Shown: positions 1 to 9,388, counted from the first letter of the stretch. The stretch: 31,901 bases of DNA from Caldithrix sp. (GCA_020722685.1 DYKH01000061.1:1-31901), one strand, 5' to 3'. A program made the numbers and translations. The notes: generated by a model not told the origin, from the letters alone.

Positions 1-186
1 TTGGATCCGCCAGTCAGTCAAAGATTTACCCTCACCAAACACGGTCTTTCAATAGGCAATTGGTATTAGCACGGCCACATGACATTTATCATGGTGAAAT
101 TATGACGTGAACCGCTGTGCAATCTGCCATCAAATTGTATTTTTGGGTGTAAAATCCCTGAAAACCGAAAGCGGGATTTCTTATTT
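1..186. other. Leader region before the operon, no gene seen
   Basis: I see no credible coding region here; this is the only non-coding stretch of promoter size in the window. A weak -10-like hexamer TAAAAT lies at 150-155, but no good -35 element sits 16-18 bases upstream of it, so I do not call a promoter. Two small inverted repeats are present: CATGA/TCATG at 78-93 and a 7-bp stem at 152-179. Either could be an operator for the HTH protein encoded next. The operon promoter may also lie left of the window. Confidence 0.5.
152..179 (+). promoter_or_regulatory. Hairpin just before the first start codon
   Basis: AAATCCC at 152-158 pairs perfectly with GGGATTT at 173-179, leaving a 14-base loop. 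The right arm is followed by CTTATTT and then the ATG at 187. The stem occupies the place where a ribosome-binding site would sit, and none is otherwise visible for that gene. It could be an operator for the downstream HTH protein, an RNA element controlling its translation, or a weak terminator of an upstream gene (short stem, T-rich tail). The inverted repeat is seen directly; its function is inference. Confidence 0.35.
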
Positions 187-441
187 ATGAAAGAACCGCC
201 TAATTATCAAACAGCAAACATCACTTCAAAAGATTCAACAAAGCCGTTATGGACGGTGGTTGATGTTGCCTCTTATTTGAGGTTGCATCCAGAAACAGTG
301 CGGGCGATGGCAAGAGATGGAAGGATCCCATCTGTCAAAGTGGGGAAAACGTGGCGTTTTTATTCGGACCAAATCAAGACTTTGTTATTCAATGGAATAA
401 AGCAGGCTAGATTGCAAAATCAATCTCACAAGGAGGAGTGA
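187..441 (+). CDS. HTH_17 / excisionase-type DNA-binding protein
   Basis: This 84-residue protein carries one MerR-like winged helix of the HTH_17 (excisionase family) type at about residues 20-68. The run WTVVDVASYLRLHPETVR, then the GRIPSVKVGKTWRF segment, is the standard pattern of a recognition helix followed by a wing. Family members are DNA-architectural proteins or small repressors and activators. As the first gene of a long operon, lying 4 bases before the VWA gene whose Shine-Dalgarno is inside its 3' end, it is best read as the local regulator. No integrase is nearby, so a recombination-directionality role is unlikely. The ATG has no clear ribosome-binding site; a hairpin lies immediately upstream. 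The domain call is confident, the regulatory role inferred. Confidence 0.85.
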   Translation: MKEPPNYQTANITSKDSTKPLWTVVDVASYLRLHPETVRAMARDGRIPSVKVGKTWRFYSDQIKTLLFNGIKQARLQNQSHKEE

Positions 442-445
442 TTCG

Positions 446-2971
446 ATGTCAAGGAAATTGGCTCGTATTTTGTCCATCCTGGTAGCCTTGGCTTTCATTA
501 TTAACTTGGTGGGCAAGGCGAATGCATCAGGCGTTACGAATATGCAGGGATTAGCAGTTCAGTTAGCAGTTCAGAATGATTCTCCCCCCCCTTCGGCTTG
601 CTCCAATTTGGACGTGATTTTTATTGTGGATCAATCCTCCAGCATGCGTCATAATGACGCCGTTGCCAATCGCGAATATGCGGTGGAAGGCATGATTGAT
701 CTGTTGGTGGATCTGGCGATTAACCAGTGTCCTGATAGTTACCATCGCATCGGTGTTATTTCGTTTGGGTCGGACTACAGTACGCGCGTGGATGTCGAAC
801 TTTATGATATCAATCCATCCACCTCTTCGGACGCCAAACGCATTCGCGACGAGTTGCGGCCGAAGGTCAAAGCAGACGATCTGGGGACAACCTACCCCGA
901 ACCTGCCTTTCAGGAAGCGTACGATATGTTCAATCGTAATGCCTTTTTTGATGACCAACCGCGCAAAAAGGTGATTATTTTCATTACCGATGGCTTGCCC
1001 TGCGAACCCGGTAAATGTATGGGGGCAAATTATATTGCCAGTACCGCACATTTACGTTCTAAAGTGAACAGCCTATTTTCCTTTGCCAGCGACTTGAAAC
1101 AACGCGAGAAATGCCTGTCCAATCTCCGAAAGGAATATCCCGAAAGCCTGCCCCCTGCCGAAAAAACCACCGGTTGTCTTGAGGCGAATGATGTGGCTGA
1201 TTCTTCCTATGATGAAAGCACGTACATCTACACATTGTTATTGCATGATAACGATAATTCTTACGTTCCCGAAGCGGTGACTGAACTGACGGAAATGTCT
1301 GAGGATTATGCGGGCGAGTTGTTGAAGAACCAGAGCGAAAACCAGATTCCAACAAGTCTTCGTAAAATCCTCTCGCAACTGGTGGGGGTTCGTCCCACCC
1401 TGCTTACCGGACCCAAGTTTGCTGTTAATCCTTATCTCAACAAATTGATCGTCACGGCCTACAAGAGAAGTGCCGATGTAAAATTTACGCTTTCCTATAC
1501 CGATGCCGGCGGGACGGTGCATACCATTCAAGGCGGGGAGGCAACCGCGGGTTTTACCCTCGACCCGGATAATGGTTATTACCAGTTTGGTGCAAATGAG
1601 ACTTACACAATCCTAAATCCATATCCTGGCATCTGGACGATGTCTTCCTCCAATCCGAACGGGTTGGATGTCTACTATCAAGCCATCAATGCAGATTTTC
1701 GCGAGGTGACTCCCTTCAGCCAAATTCCCCAATATGATCGTGAACCGTTCTATAACACATTCAATCCTACTTACTTGGAATTCGCGTTACATGATGATGC
1801 ACGTAATGGCGAGATTGTAGATCAGTCGGATAAAGCTTTGTTCGCGATTAATGTTCAAGCGGTTGTGACTGCACCGGATGGGAAGCAAATCATGTATCCC
1901 CTCAGTTGGAATACTGCCAGCCGTTCTTTCCGCGCCGATCAGCCTCTCCAGGTGCCGCTGGAGGGACAATATAAGCTCATCATCACCGGCACCACCCGCC
2001 ATCACGAAGGCGAACCAGTGGTGGATACGGCCAATGAAGCCGAAGTTTTCAACAAGCCTTTTACGCTCTTCCAGGTGGAAGGGGAATTTACAGGGCTCGA
2101 CGTTTTTCCCATTGCAATAACGCCCGTTACGCCCCTGTCGGAGGAGAGCTTGGGCAACATTCATGCTACCATTCTGGGTGGCTGGCCTCTCAAGGTGTTG
2201 CCCTACCAAGTACGTGTGCGATTGGCTGATGAAAATGGAAATACGATGACGGATATTGAATCTGTTCTCGAAAATCCAACCGACTCCATTAAGGCTCAAT
2301 TGATTCATATTCCTGAGCAAGAGGAAGGCGCAGAACCTGTCGAGAATATCAGCTCTGAAATTGTCACCCTGCAACCCGATACGGCCAGCCCGGGTGACTT
2401 TGTAGGGACTTTCGAGAATTTTGGATACGAAGGCCGGCATACCTTGATCTTGACCATTGCCGATGACGCGGTGAAGGAAGGTTACTGGCCTTATCAACGT
2501 GAGATAAGGGTTGAGTTTACCCGCCGTGATTGTTTGTTCTGCCGCACGGGAACCTACTACGCCTTGCTCGGCATGATGATCGCGTTCATTCTGGCGCTGA
2601 TTGCATACAACATTGCCATTCGCACAAACAAGGTGCAGGGCTCGCTGGTTTTTGTGGACGGCTCGGCGAATATTGCCACCTTTGGCTTGTACAACGGCAC
2701 CAACTTCCGCACCATTAAGCCGCGGGAACTGGATCAATACCCACAATTGGCGCTCAAACGCATGAAAGTCCAGAACATCGGTAAAAAGCGGCGCGCCTCG
2801 CGTAACGAAGAACAGGAATCTGGTCTCATGTACACCGATGAAATGTCGGGTGTGCGCGTGGATTGCGCGTCCTCCGATGGACGAACATTCTCGGTGGATT
2901 TGTATCCCAACACGCCGATGATTTATAGCGACGACACAATGGCACAAATGATCTACGAACCTGTTGAATAA
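446..2971 (+). CDS. Secreted VWA-domain protein with one C-terminal TM segment and cytoplasmic tail
   Basis: This 841-residue protein has a signal peptide (about 1-27, ending ANA) and a von Willebrand A domain from about residue 55 to 260. The metal-ion-dependent adhesion site looks intact: DQSSS at 62-66, a Thr in the LGTTYPEP segment, and the Asp of FITDGLP. VWA domains bind protein partners through a divalent metal. Beta-rich extracellular sequence follows to about residue 700, then one TM helix (about 703-725) and a roughly 115-residue cytoplasmic tail that I do not recognise. The layout is type I, with adhesion or sensing outside and a tail inside. The start is fixed by AAGGAGG at 430-436. 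The tubulin-like gene follows after 22 bases, so the tail could contact it (inference). A 12-bp tandem repeat and a C8 run lie just after the signal peptide. Confidence 0.88.
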   Translation: MSRKLARILSILVALAFIINLVGKANASGVTNMQGLAVQLAVQNDSPPPSACSNLDVIFIVDQSSSMRHNDAVANREYAVEGMIDLLVDLAINQCPDSYHRIGVISFGSDYSTRVDVELYDINPSTSSDAKRIRDELRPKVKADDLGTTYPEPAFQEAYDMFNRNAFFDDQPRKKVIIFITDGLPCEPGKCMGANYIASTAHLRSKVNSLFSFASDLKQREKCLSNLRKEYPESLPPAEKTTGCLEANDVADSSYDESTYIYTLLLHDNDNSYVPEAVTELTEMSEDYAGELLKNQSENQIPTSLRKILSQLVGVRPTLLTGPKFAVNPYLNKLIVTAYKRSADVKFTLSYTDAGGTVHTIQGGEATAGFTLDPDNGYYQFGANETYTILNPYPGIWTMSSSNPNGLDVYYQAINADFREVTPFSQIPQYDREPFYNTFNPTYLEFALHDDARNGEIVDQSDKALFAINVQAVVTAPDGKQIMYPLSWNTASRSFRADQPLQVPLEGQYKLIITGTTRHHEGEPVVDTANEAEVFNKPFTLFQVEGEFTGLDVFPIAITPVTPLSEESLGNIHATILGGWPLKVLPYQVRVRLADENGNTMTDIESVLENPTDSIKAQLIHIPEQEEGAEPVENISSEIVTLQPDTASPGDFVGTFENFGYEGRHTLILTIADDAVKEGYWPYQREIRVEFTRRDCLFCRTGTYYALLGMMIAFILALIAYNIAIRTNKVQGSLVFVDGSANIATFGLYNGTNFRTIKPRELDQYPQLALKRMKVQNIGKKRRASRNEEQESGLMYTDEMSGVRVDCASSDGRTFSVDLYPNTPMIYSDDTMAQMIYEPVE
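551..574 (+). repeat. Perfect 12-bp tandem repeat (2 copies)
   Basis: TTAGCAGTTCAG occurs at 551-562 and again at 563-574. It encodes LAVQ twice, immediately after the signal peptide of the VWA protein. Gain or loss of a unit keeps the frame. A run of eight C residues follows at 584-591. Confidence 0.85.
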
Positions 2972-2993
2972 TCCCTGAAAAAAGGAGCAAAAA

Positions 2994-5900
2994 ATGACTC
3001 GTCCAGCGATTGTGATTGGTCTCGGCGGCACTGGTCAGTGGGTGCTTACTTTCCTCAAAAAGGAATTGTTGGAGATTGGCGGCGGAACCATGCCTCCCGG
3101 CGTGAAATTGTTGTCCTTCGACACCACCTCGCGAACTACGGCTGGTACGGGGCAATCCTCCAAGCGCGAAAAGGAGGAGGATATTCGCGCCGGTGCAGTG
3201 CGCCTGATCGAGGGAAAGGAATTCATCCCGATTGGCGATAACATCGGCACGCTGACAAGCGAAATTGCAGCGGGCAAGCATGCCCACTTGCAATGGTTCC
3301 CGGCTAAGTCGTTCCTGTCTAAATTGCCTCCTGCGGCCTTCAACACCAAGGAGGGAAGCGGTCAGATCCGCCAGATGGGACGCATCTCCATTTTTCGCGA
3401 CCTGGCGGCCATTAATCATTCCGAAGTGCTTTCCCGCCTGCGCGCGGCCATGCAGGATTTGCAAGGCAAGGTCTCGCGCGATATGCAAATGGAGATCATT
3501 ATCGTTGGGTCGCTGGCAGGTGGCACAGGTGCAGGGATGCTGGTGGATCTGGCCCTGCTGGTTCGGGCGCAGGCTGCTAAAATGGTATCCAACAACTACG
3601 TGGTGCGTGGTTTCTTCATCTTACCGCGTGCTTTCACCAGCGGGGGATTGGGCGAAGGCCGCGACATGCTGGCTCGCTCGTTTGCCACCTGGCGAGAACT
3701 GGATCGCTTCATGATCGTTAGCGAACGCTTTGGCCTGCGACAGATCAATTACCACGACTCGAATCAGGATTTGCGCTTGCGCTTAGATCGCCGCGCATAT
3801 GACGTTAGTTATATGATAGACCCAGCACGGCAAACCGTCAATTCGCTGGATAATGTCCGCGCGGAGGAAGGGTTGTTCCCGGGCGTGGCTCACGTCATTT
3901 CTGCCATACTGGATGAAAAGGCGGGTAAGGCCTACACCGAGTTTGTCACCACCAACCTAGCGGGCAAACTGGCCCAACTTCCGCGCCGCCCCTATCATTC
4001 TGCGATCGGCTCGTACACACTCAAGGTGCCGGTCTATTACGCGGAGGAAAAATTCTCTCACCAACTCGCGTTGGATGTGATGCGCCAGTTGCTTGCTCCC
4101 GAGGTGAATGACAAGGGACGCGTGACAGGGGTGTCGGAAATTCGCAATCGCGAAGTTCCCGAAGGCCAAGTTGGCGTTCCCGCAGCCATCAAGTTTATGA
4201 CGGCAAGTTCGTTCAATATCAGCGGAAATGAAATTCCCAATACACAATTCCTTCCTTTGCTAGCCGAAGTCCGCGATAAGGAGGGATTACGGAACAATGC
4301 CTACGTCCAGAACATTGCGCGCGGCGGATTAACCATTGGCAACTCCCGCTTCCTCAACGCGTTGACCAACATCAGTCAGGACGAGGAAGGGAAGTTAATC
4401 ATGCGCGATATTCAGGATGAATTGAACCATCCCATCTGGCGCGATGTCGCGCCCAGCCGTGTGGCTGGCGATACACCCGAGGCCGCCTTTTCGCGCATCA
4501 AGAATCGCGTCCCATCAGTGCGCCAGGAACATTACGGGGTGGATACCGCCAGCGGCGAACGCTTGCGCGGAAAATATGGCAAGGCACTCGAGCAAGCCAA
4601 AAACGCCCAGGTGGCGCGCTTCCGCAAACTCCTTCTGGCTTGGACCATCCACGCCCTCAATGGCGAATCAAACGATCCGCGTTTGGCGCGTGGCGGCAAG
4701 ATCGGTTATGCCCGCTCGTTCTATTCAGGCATGATCGAAACCTTCGATTACTTTGTCCGCTTCCTTAACACAGTGCGACAGACCCGCAATGAAGAACTGC
4801 GACTGGCAGCGCACACCCGCCAGGCTGCGGATGCGGGGTTGAAAGAATACGATCGGCTACGAGGCAAAAAATGCTGGTTGACTTTCTGGGACGACTTTAC
4901 CCATCCCGATGCCTATCGCGCCCAGCGCAACTACTTGATGGCCGAACAGCGCGATATTGACGTCCGCAAGGATGACATCCTGCTGGATGTTCTGGCAGAA
5001 ACCGCGCTGGAAATGCGCGCCATCGCTGAAAAAACGCTTGGAGATATTCAACGCTGGATCGTCCATCTTGCAACCGGCGACCAGAATCAAAAGGTCAATG
5101 GGCTGTACCAGGAGGCGTTGGACTCCCTTTCTAATGTCAATGTGAATCACGAACAGGACAAGCGTTTGGCAAAGATTAGCCAGATTATCGGAGAGCACGA
5201 GTACAAAACCGACGATGCGTTCGTCACCGACGCCCTTTCCAAAATCGAATGGAACGTTTCTGACGGCGGTGACGGCTTGAAGTTGACTTGCGGAATCAAT
5301 TTCCCGGCGGAAGAGGAGAATCGCCCGTCCGCTTATCGCGCCTTTGCCCGTGAGGGAGAAGCGCCCTCTCAAACTAATCTCCAAATGATCCTTGCCTTGG
5401 CGCAACGGCCCTTCAAGGTGTTATACAAAGAACGCCCGCTGGCAAAGGAAATCGCGAAGGTGTATCCCACCGGAGTAAAACTGGCTGAAGCAGTGGATAA
5501 GTTGGCCGAACCGCTTTACCTGCCTGCCTCGGCGGAGATTGGATCGGAGATCGTGGCCTGCTACATCCGCGTTCATTCCGGCGTGGATGAAGGCACGTCT
5601 CGCTACTTTGGCGAATTCGAAGAGGAAATGAAGGCGCGCAATCCCCAGATCAAAGGCTCCAGCCTAACCTTAGTGGACTCGGAAGACCCACATAAGATGA
5701 CCATCGTCCGCTCGGACGACTTGATCCCAAGCCAGGACTTCCAAATGTGGCACGCCTGCCGCGAAGCATACATTCAACAGGTAACGGATCCGCATCGGGG
5801 CATTCCAGCAGCAGAACTGCACATCTTCCCGGCGGAGATCAACGCCTGCAGTTACGAGGCCGAAATTCCGCGTTCGCTGGGAAAAAACTATCGCACTCTC

Positions 5901-6434
5901 CATCCCGAGGTGGTGGCCCTACTGGAAGACAAAGAACATTTTGAAATGTTCCTGCGCGCTTATGCTCTGGGCTTTATCAAGATTGCCACCAGCAACGCCG
6001 GTGATTCCTTCTGGGCTTATCAATTGCCCGAGGACAAGGAACCGCTTTACCTGAACAACCCGATCCGCACGATTGACGGTGCCATGAAAGAGGATATTTT
6101 CCAGATCATTCACAACTTCGTTATGGAAGGGGTGGATCAGCGCCCGGGCAAGAACCAGCAACGGTATGTGGATTGGGAAAAACTGCGCGATGCCATCCTT
6201 GCCGCCCAGCGTGATCTGGGTAAGGCCAAAGCCACCAAGGCATTCCGCCAGCAGGTGGATGATCCCAAAGGCCTCGTTCAGACCATCCTGGCAGATGTAG
6301 CCAACCGCCGCTCGACAATCAGTGACGAGGCATTACGCAGATCCATCGGACAGGAGCACGAAGACCTGGCTGACCTTGCCACCGTGGTTTACATGAAGGC
6401 TATTCAATCGGTGGAAAATCTGGCAAATAAATAA
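2994..6434 (+). CDS. Tubulin/FtsZ-superfamily protein (Tubulin_2-like), signature intact
   Basis: This 1146-residue protein starts with a nucleotide-binding fold typical of the tubulin superfamily. GLGGTG at residues 9-14 is the first phosphate loop, and AGGTGAG at 175-181 matches the tubulin signature [SAG]GGTG[SA]G exactly, preceded by the hydrophobic strand MEIIIVGSL. Known members bind GTP and polymerise. It is far longer than FtsZ (about 350-400 residues); from about residue 400 onward it is largely helical sequence I cannot assign. The best family match from memory is Pfam Tubulin_2, reported near VWA genes in predicted membrane-remodelling operons. AAGGAG at 2982-2987, 6 bases before the ATG, supports the start. 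I see no signal peptide or TM helix, so it is cytoplasmic. Polymerisation and GTPase activity are inferred from the motif alone. Confidence 0.85.
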   Translation: MTRPAIVIGLGGTGQWVLTFLKKELLEIGGGTMPPGVKLLSFDTTSRTTAGTGQSSKREKEEDIRAGAVRLIEGKEFIPIGDNIGTLTSEIAAGKHAHLQWFPAKSFLSKLPPAAFNTKEGSGQIRQMGRISIFRDLAAINHSEVLSRLRAAMQDLQGKVSRDMQMEIIIVGSLAGGTGAGMLVDLALLVRAQAAKMVSNNYVVRGFFILPRAFTSGGLGEGRDMLARSFATWRELDRFMIVSERFGLRQINYHDSNQDLRLRLDRRAYDVSYMIDPARQTVNSLDNVRAEEGLFPGVAHVISAILDEKAGKAYTEFVTTNLAGKLAQLPRRPYHSAIGSYTLKVPVYYAEEKFSHQLALDVMRQLLAPEVNDKGRVTGVSEIRNREVPEGQVGVPAAIKFMTASSFNISGNEIPNTQFLPLLAEVRDKEGLRNNAYVQNIARGGLTIGNSRFLNALTNISQDEEGKLIMRDIQDELNHPIWRDVAPSRVAGDTPEAAFSRIKNRVPSVRQEHYGVDTASGERLRGKYGKALEQAKNAQVARFRKLLLAWTIHALNGESNDPRLARGGKIGYARSFYSGMIETFDYFVRFLNTVRQTRNEELRLAAHTRQAADAGLKEYDRLRGKKCWLTFWDDFTHPDAYRAQRNYLMAEQRDIDVRKDDILLDVLAETALEMRAIAEKTLGDIQRWIVHLATGDQNQKVNGLYQEALDSLSNVNVNHEQDKRLAKISQIIGEHEYKTDDAFVTDALSKIEWNVSDGGDGLKLTCGINFPAEEENRPSAYRAFAREGEAPSQTNLQMILALAQRPFKVLYKERPLAKEIAKVYPTGVKLAEAVDKLAEPLYLPASAEIGSEIVACYIRVHSGVDEGTSRYFGEFEEEMKARNPQIKGSSLTLVDSEDPHKMTIVRSDDLIPSQDFQMWHACREAYIQQVTDPHRGIPAAELHIFPAEINACSYEAEIPRSLGKNYRTLHPEVVALLEDKEHFEMFLRAYALGFIKIATSNAGDSFWAYQLPEDKEPLYLNNPIRTIDGAMKEDIFQIIHNFVMEGVDQRPGKNQQRYVDWEKLRDAILAAQRDLGKAKATKAFRQQVDDPKGLVQTILADVANRRSTISDEALRRSIGQEHEDLADLATVVYMKAIQSVENLANK

Positions 6435-6473
6435 ACGCTCTAACTAAATTTCCAGCGGCGGCTGGGTTGGTTC

Positions 6474-9368
6474 ATGCCGCCACTGGTGTATCAAAGGCCA
6501 ACATTCATGCCATTGCGCGACTTGTTATCGTTTCGTGGTCGTGAAACTCAGCAATTTAGTGGGTGGTCTCCGCCTCCCGCAATTCGACCCGTTCCGATAA
6601 AAACGGAGGGGGTATTGCGCGCTTCCCAGGGGGCTAGCGGCGAGGGCAAGGAAACGCAAGAGGAAAAGTATCCACCCACCTTGATTGTGACTATTGGAAA
6701 AACAGGTGAACAAGTTCTTTCCCTGCTAATCGAGAAAATTTTGCAGGGATCCACCGCCGGTAGCGGCTCGATTCGGGCGCTGGCAATCACCGATTCAGCC
6801 ACCTCCATTCCAACCTTTGGGGGCAGGCAAATCCGGGCGTTGGAATTGCAACGTCCGCCAAACGCGCGCGACCAGTCCCAGTCACGGGCAGCCGCGAGTC
6901 GTTTATTCCAACAGGCGGTCAATTACAAACGCTACCAGGGCTGGCTTCAGGAAAACCTGCTCGACCTAAGCGGGGATATTCAGGTGTTTTTCATCGGGAG
7001 TCTCGCGGAACCCTCCATCGGCCTGTTGGGAGACGCGTTGCAGATCATCTCCAACTTTTCGCGCAGCACGGGCAGGACGGGGGTGTTCTCGCGGATCTGC
7101 GCGTTTCTTTCCCTGCGCGCCGCCTCCAGCGCTTCGATGCCTGTGGAGGATATTTTTGCCGCCAGCCGCGAAATTGGACGCTTTACTTTTAATGGCCCCC
7201 ACGTGATGAACTCCTCTTTCGAACAATCCCTTGCAATTGAGTCGGCCATGCTGGATTATTTGTTTGTGCTGGATGATTTTTTGCCGCTGGCTCCAGCCGA
7301 AAAAAAAGAGAGTGTTCTTGCCCAGTTGCTGGCAGATTCGATCTTCTCCCTTCTGCATCCATCCGCGCGTTTTTTGTGGGAAAACCTGCGCAATGACCTA
7401 AGCCTGTCTGGCCAGATCCGCCAGCATACCCGCCAGCCGGTTGTGAACAGCCTTGGAACCGCAACCCTATACATTCCCCTGAACGAAATCAAGCGTTATA
7501 CGGCTGCTCGGTTGGCGCGCGCGGTGATATTTGGTGAACAGGCCAATATGGCCGAAGGGTTGTTGAAACCAGCCGCGACAACATTGAAAGAAAACTCGCA
7601 AATCCTGGCTCGTCGGTTTCTTCTGGACGGTCCCTTTCCGCATCCTGTATATGGATGGTTGTTGGATGCCAATTCTCCTGGCTATTTCAACAAAACGCCT
7701 GATTTATCCATGAAGTTTCTTCCAGCATTCCAAGCGCAGCTTGCTCACTCGTTGACAAGATATTTGAATCAACCTCCTCTGGACCTGGATCAGGCTCGCG
7801 AGGCGCTGGTCTGGCTGGACGGGCATCTTGCCAATTGCGAGGGCTGGTTCAAAGCCAGCAAACCCGCCAATCCCAACGCTCCGGAGCGCTTCACTTTCCA
7901 GCGGTTGTTATTTGTCTGGCGCGAGACGCTTCAATACTTGATCGAAGACCTGTCCAATTGGCCGAAAAAATTCTTTTCGTTGGCCATTCCAGAAATCCAG
8001 GCTTTGGCGGCAGTCTCCTCTTCAGATTGGCGCAGGGCGGCAAAGGGCGGCCTGGATTCCCGCTGGGGCACGGGCGCGGCAAAACCAACCACTTCTGCCA
8101 GCCTGTTCGATATTCTCAAAATGTGGCGGCTGGATGCCGAACGCGCTCTGGCAAATGCTTCCAACGATTACATCTATCGCTCGGCTCTCTCCAACGGATC
8201 GAGCGAAATGACGGAACTGGAAACGTACTACGCGGATACCGTTCGCCCGGAGTTGTCCAGAATCGGGTCAGAATCGGGCGTCACGTTCACGAACATTCGC
8301 GGGCGTTTGGAGTGGTGGATTCACCTGGTCCCCGACCACCTTCCGCAGATCTACCTGGTGTGCTGGCCCGCGTCCATGCTCCCCTCGGCGGAACCTCCAC
8401 CCGAAGTGCGGTTTCGCTCCGACCAAATTCAGGCATTTGCCGCTTCCCTGGTGGAACTGGCGTATTCCCAAACCGAGACGCTGGAGGCGGATCTGACCAT
8501 CAATTGGTTTGCCCGTCGCCTCAGGCATCTTTCGGGATTCTTACGCCGTGCCGGGGAAGCCTATCTTGAATTTGACCACGACCTGGCGGCGCAAATTCCC
8601 AATGCCGCCAGCCGTCGTTCTTACCTCATCGCCCACAGCCCTACTCTGAGCCGCGAGTTTGTAAATGACGTCTTTCCCAATGCCCTACGCCATGAGATCA
8701 ACGAGCTGGCTGGCGGACAAAAAACGCGCTTCACCGCCCTTACGCTTCGCCTGAACATTCCCTTCGAAGCGGTGACAAAGTTTCGTGGATTTCAACGGGA
8801 ATACATGGACAAGGCATCCGAGTCTGTTCACTTGTTTTCACAGGAACGGACCGCCGTCGCGTATGAAAAACGCCATTGGAAACTCAATCGCGAGCGGATC
8901 CTGCTCGTGCCGGAGATCGCGACGCTGTTGTCCGATTTGCAATTGGTCACCCTGTTTTTCCAGGCCTTGTTTGTGGGGCTAATACATGTGGAACAGAACG
9001 ATTTGAGTGGACAATCCTATTGGGTGATGGACGCCGTTGAGAGTTTTCCATCCCTGCGCCTCGCGCCAACGGGACAGGACGGGTTGCTGCTGGCCCTGCG
9101 CCACTTTGCATTGGAACTGCCGAACGCGCCGAATATCAATCAAAACCCCCGCAATCATTTCCACCCGGCGAACCGTTCCAAATACATTTCCATCCTGACT
9201 GATAAGGCCAAGGAATTGGCATTCAAACCAGAGGCGCGTAGCGTGCGGGATGCGCTGAAGCAGGAATTTGACGAATGGAAATTGCGCGCAGAACACGATG
9301 ACTTGGCCAAGTCGTTCCATACCCTCATCACATGCGAGCTGGATGAGCCGGTGTGGGCTGGCTGGTAA
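6474..9368 (+). CDS. Degenerate tubulin-like paralogue lacking the GTP signature
   Basis: This 964-residue protein is a diverged paralogue of the preceding tubulin-like protein. After a proline-rich leader of about 65 residues, the strand LIVTIGKTGEQVL (about 70-82) aligns with the upstream IVIGLGGTGQWVL. VFFIGSLAEPSIGLLGDAL (about 171-189) aligns with IIIVGSLAGGTGAGMLVDLAL; the glycine signature is replaced by AEPSIG at 178-183. A C-terminal match also exists: PEIATLLSD...LFFQALFVGLIHV near 812-840 resembles PEVVALLED...FLRAYALGFIKI near 970-1000 of the neighbour. It probably cannot bind GTP normally and may cap or scaffold the active partner (inference). The ATG has no clear Shine-Dalgarno; the ATG at 6507 is an alternative. 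Cytoplasmic, no TM seen. Confidence 0.72.
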   Translation: MPPLVYQRPTFMPLRDLLSFRGRETQQFSGWSPPPAIRPVPIKTEGVLRASQGASGEGKETQEEKYPPTLIVTIGKTGEQVLSLLIEKILQGSTAGSGSIRALAITDSATSIPTFGGRQIRALELQRPPNARDQSQSRAAASRLFQQAVNYKRYQGWLQENLLDLSGDIQVFFIGSLAEPSIGLLGDALQIISNFSRSTGRTGVFSRICAFLSLRAASSASMPVEDIFAASREIGRFTFNGPHVMNSSFEQSLAIESAMLDYLFVLDDFLPLAPAEKKESVLAQLLADSIFSLLHPSARFLWENLRNDLSLSGQIRQHTRQPVVNSLGTATLYIPLNEIKRYTAARLARAVIFGEQANMAEGLLKPAATTLKENSQILARRFLLDGPFPHPVYGWLLDANSPGYFNKTPDLSMKFLPAFQAQLAHSLTRYLNQPPLDLDQAREALVWLDGHLANCEGWFKASKPANPNAPERFTFQRLLFVWRETLQYLIEDLSNWPKKFFSLAIPEIQALAAVSSSDWRRAAKGGLDSRWGTGAAKPTTSASLFDILKMWRLDAERALANASNDYIYRSALSNGSSEMTELETYYADTVRPELSRIGSESGVTFTNIRGRLEWWIHLVPDHLPQIYLVCWPASMLPSAEPPPEVRFRSDQIQAFAASLVELAYSQTETLEADLTINWFARRLRHLSGFLRRAGEAYLEFDHDLAAQIPNAASRRSYLIAHSPTLSREFVNDVFPNALRHEINELAGGQKTRFTALTLRLNIPFEAVTKFRGFQREYMDKASESVHLFSQERTAVAYEKRHWKLNRERILLVPEIATLLSDLQLVTLFFQALFVGLIHVEQNDLSGQSYWVMDAVESFPSLRLAPTGQDGLLLALRHFALELPNAPNINQNPRNHFHPANRSKYISILTDKAKELAFKPEARSVRDALKQEFDEWKLRAEHDDLAKSFHTLITCELDEPVWAGW

Positions 9369-9384
9369 TTGGGCGATTATTTTT

Positions 9385-9388
9385 GGAG
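9385..9388 (+). promoter_or_regulatory. Ribosome-binding site setting the kinase start at 9398
   Basis: GGAG ends 9 bases before the ATG at 9398. The longer in-frame alternative at 9353 would overlap the previous gene by 16 bases, has no such site, and its added residues do not look like part of the kinase domain. Confidence 0.6.

Noticed and set aside
78..93. CATGA/TCATG inverted repeat as a definite operator
   Set aside because: Only 5-bp arms with a 6-base spacer; such repeats are expected by chance, so it is mentioned only as a possibility.
187..441. Reading the HTH gene as a prophage or integrative-element excisionase
   Set aside because: No integrase, attachment repeat or phage gene is visible; HTH_17 proteins are often ordinary regulators.
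1787..3031. Long minus-strand ORF of 414 codons, opposite the VWA and tubulin-like genes
   Set aside because: It is a shadow of well-supported plus-strand genes with recognisable domains; the translation shows no motif or sensible start context.
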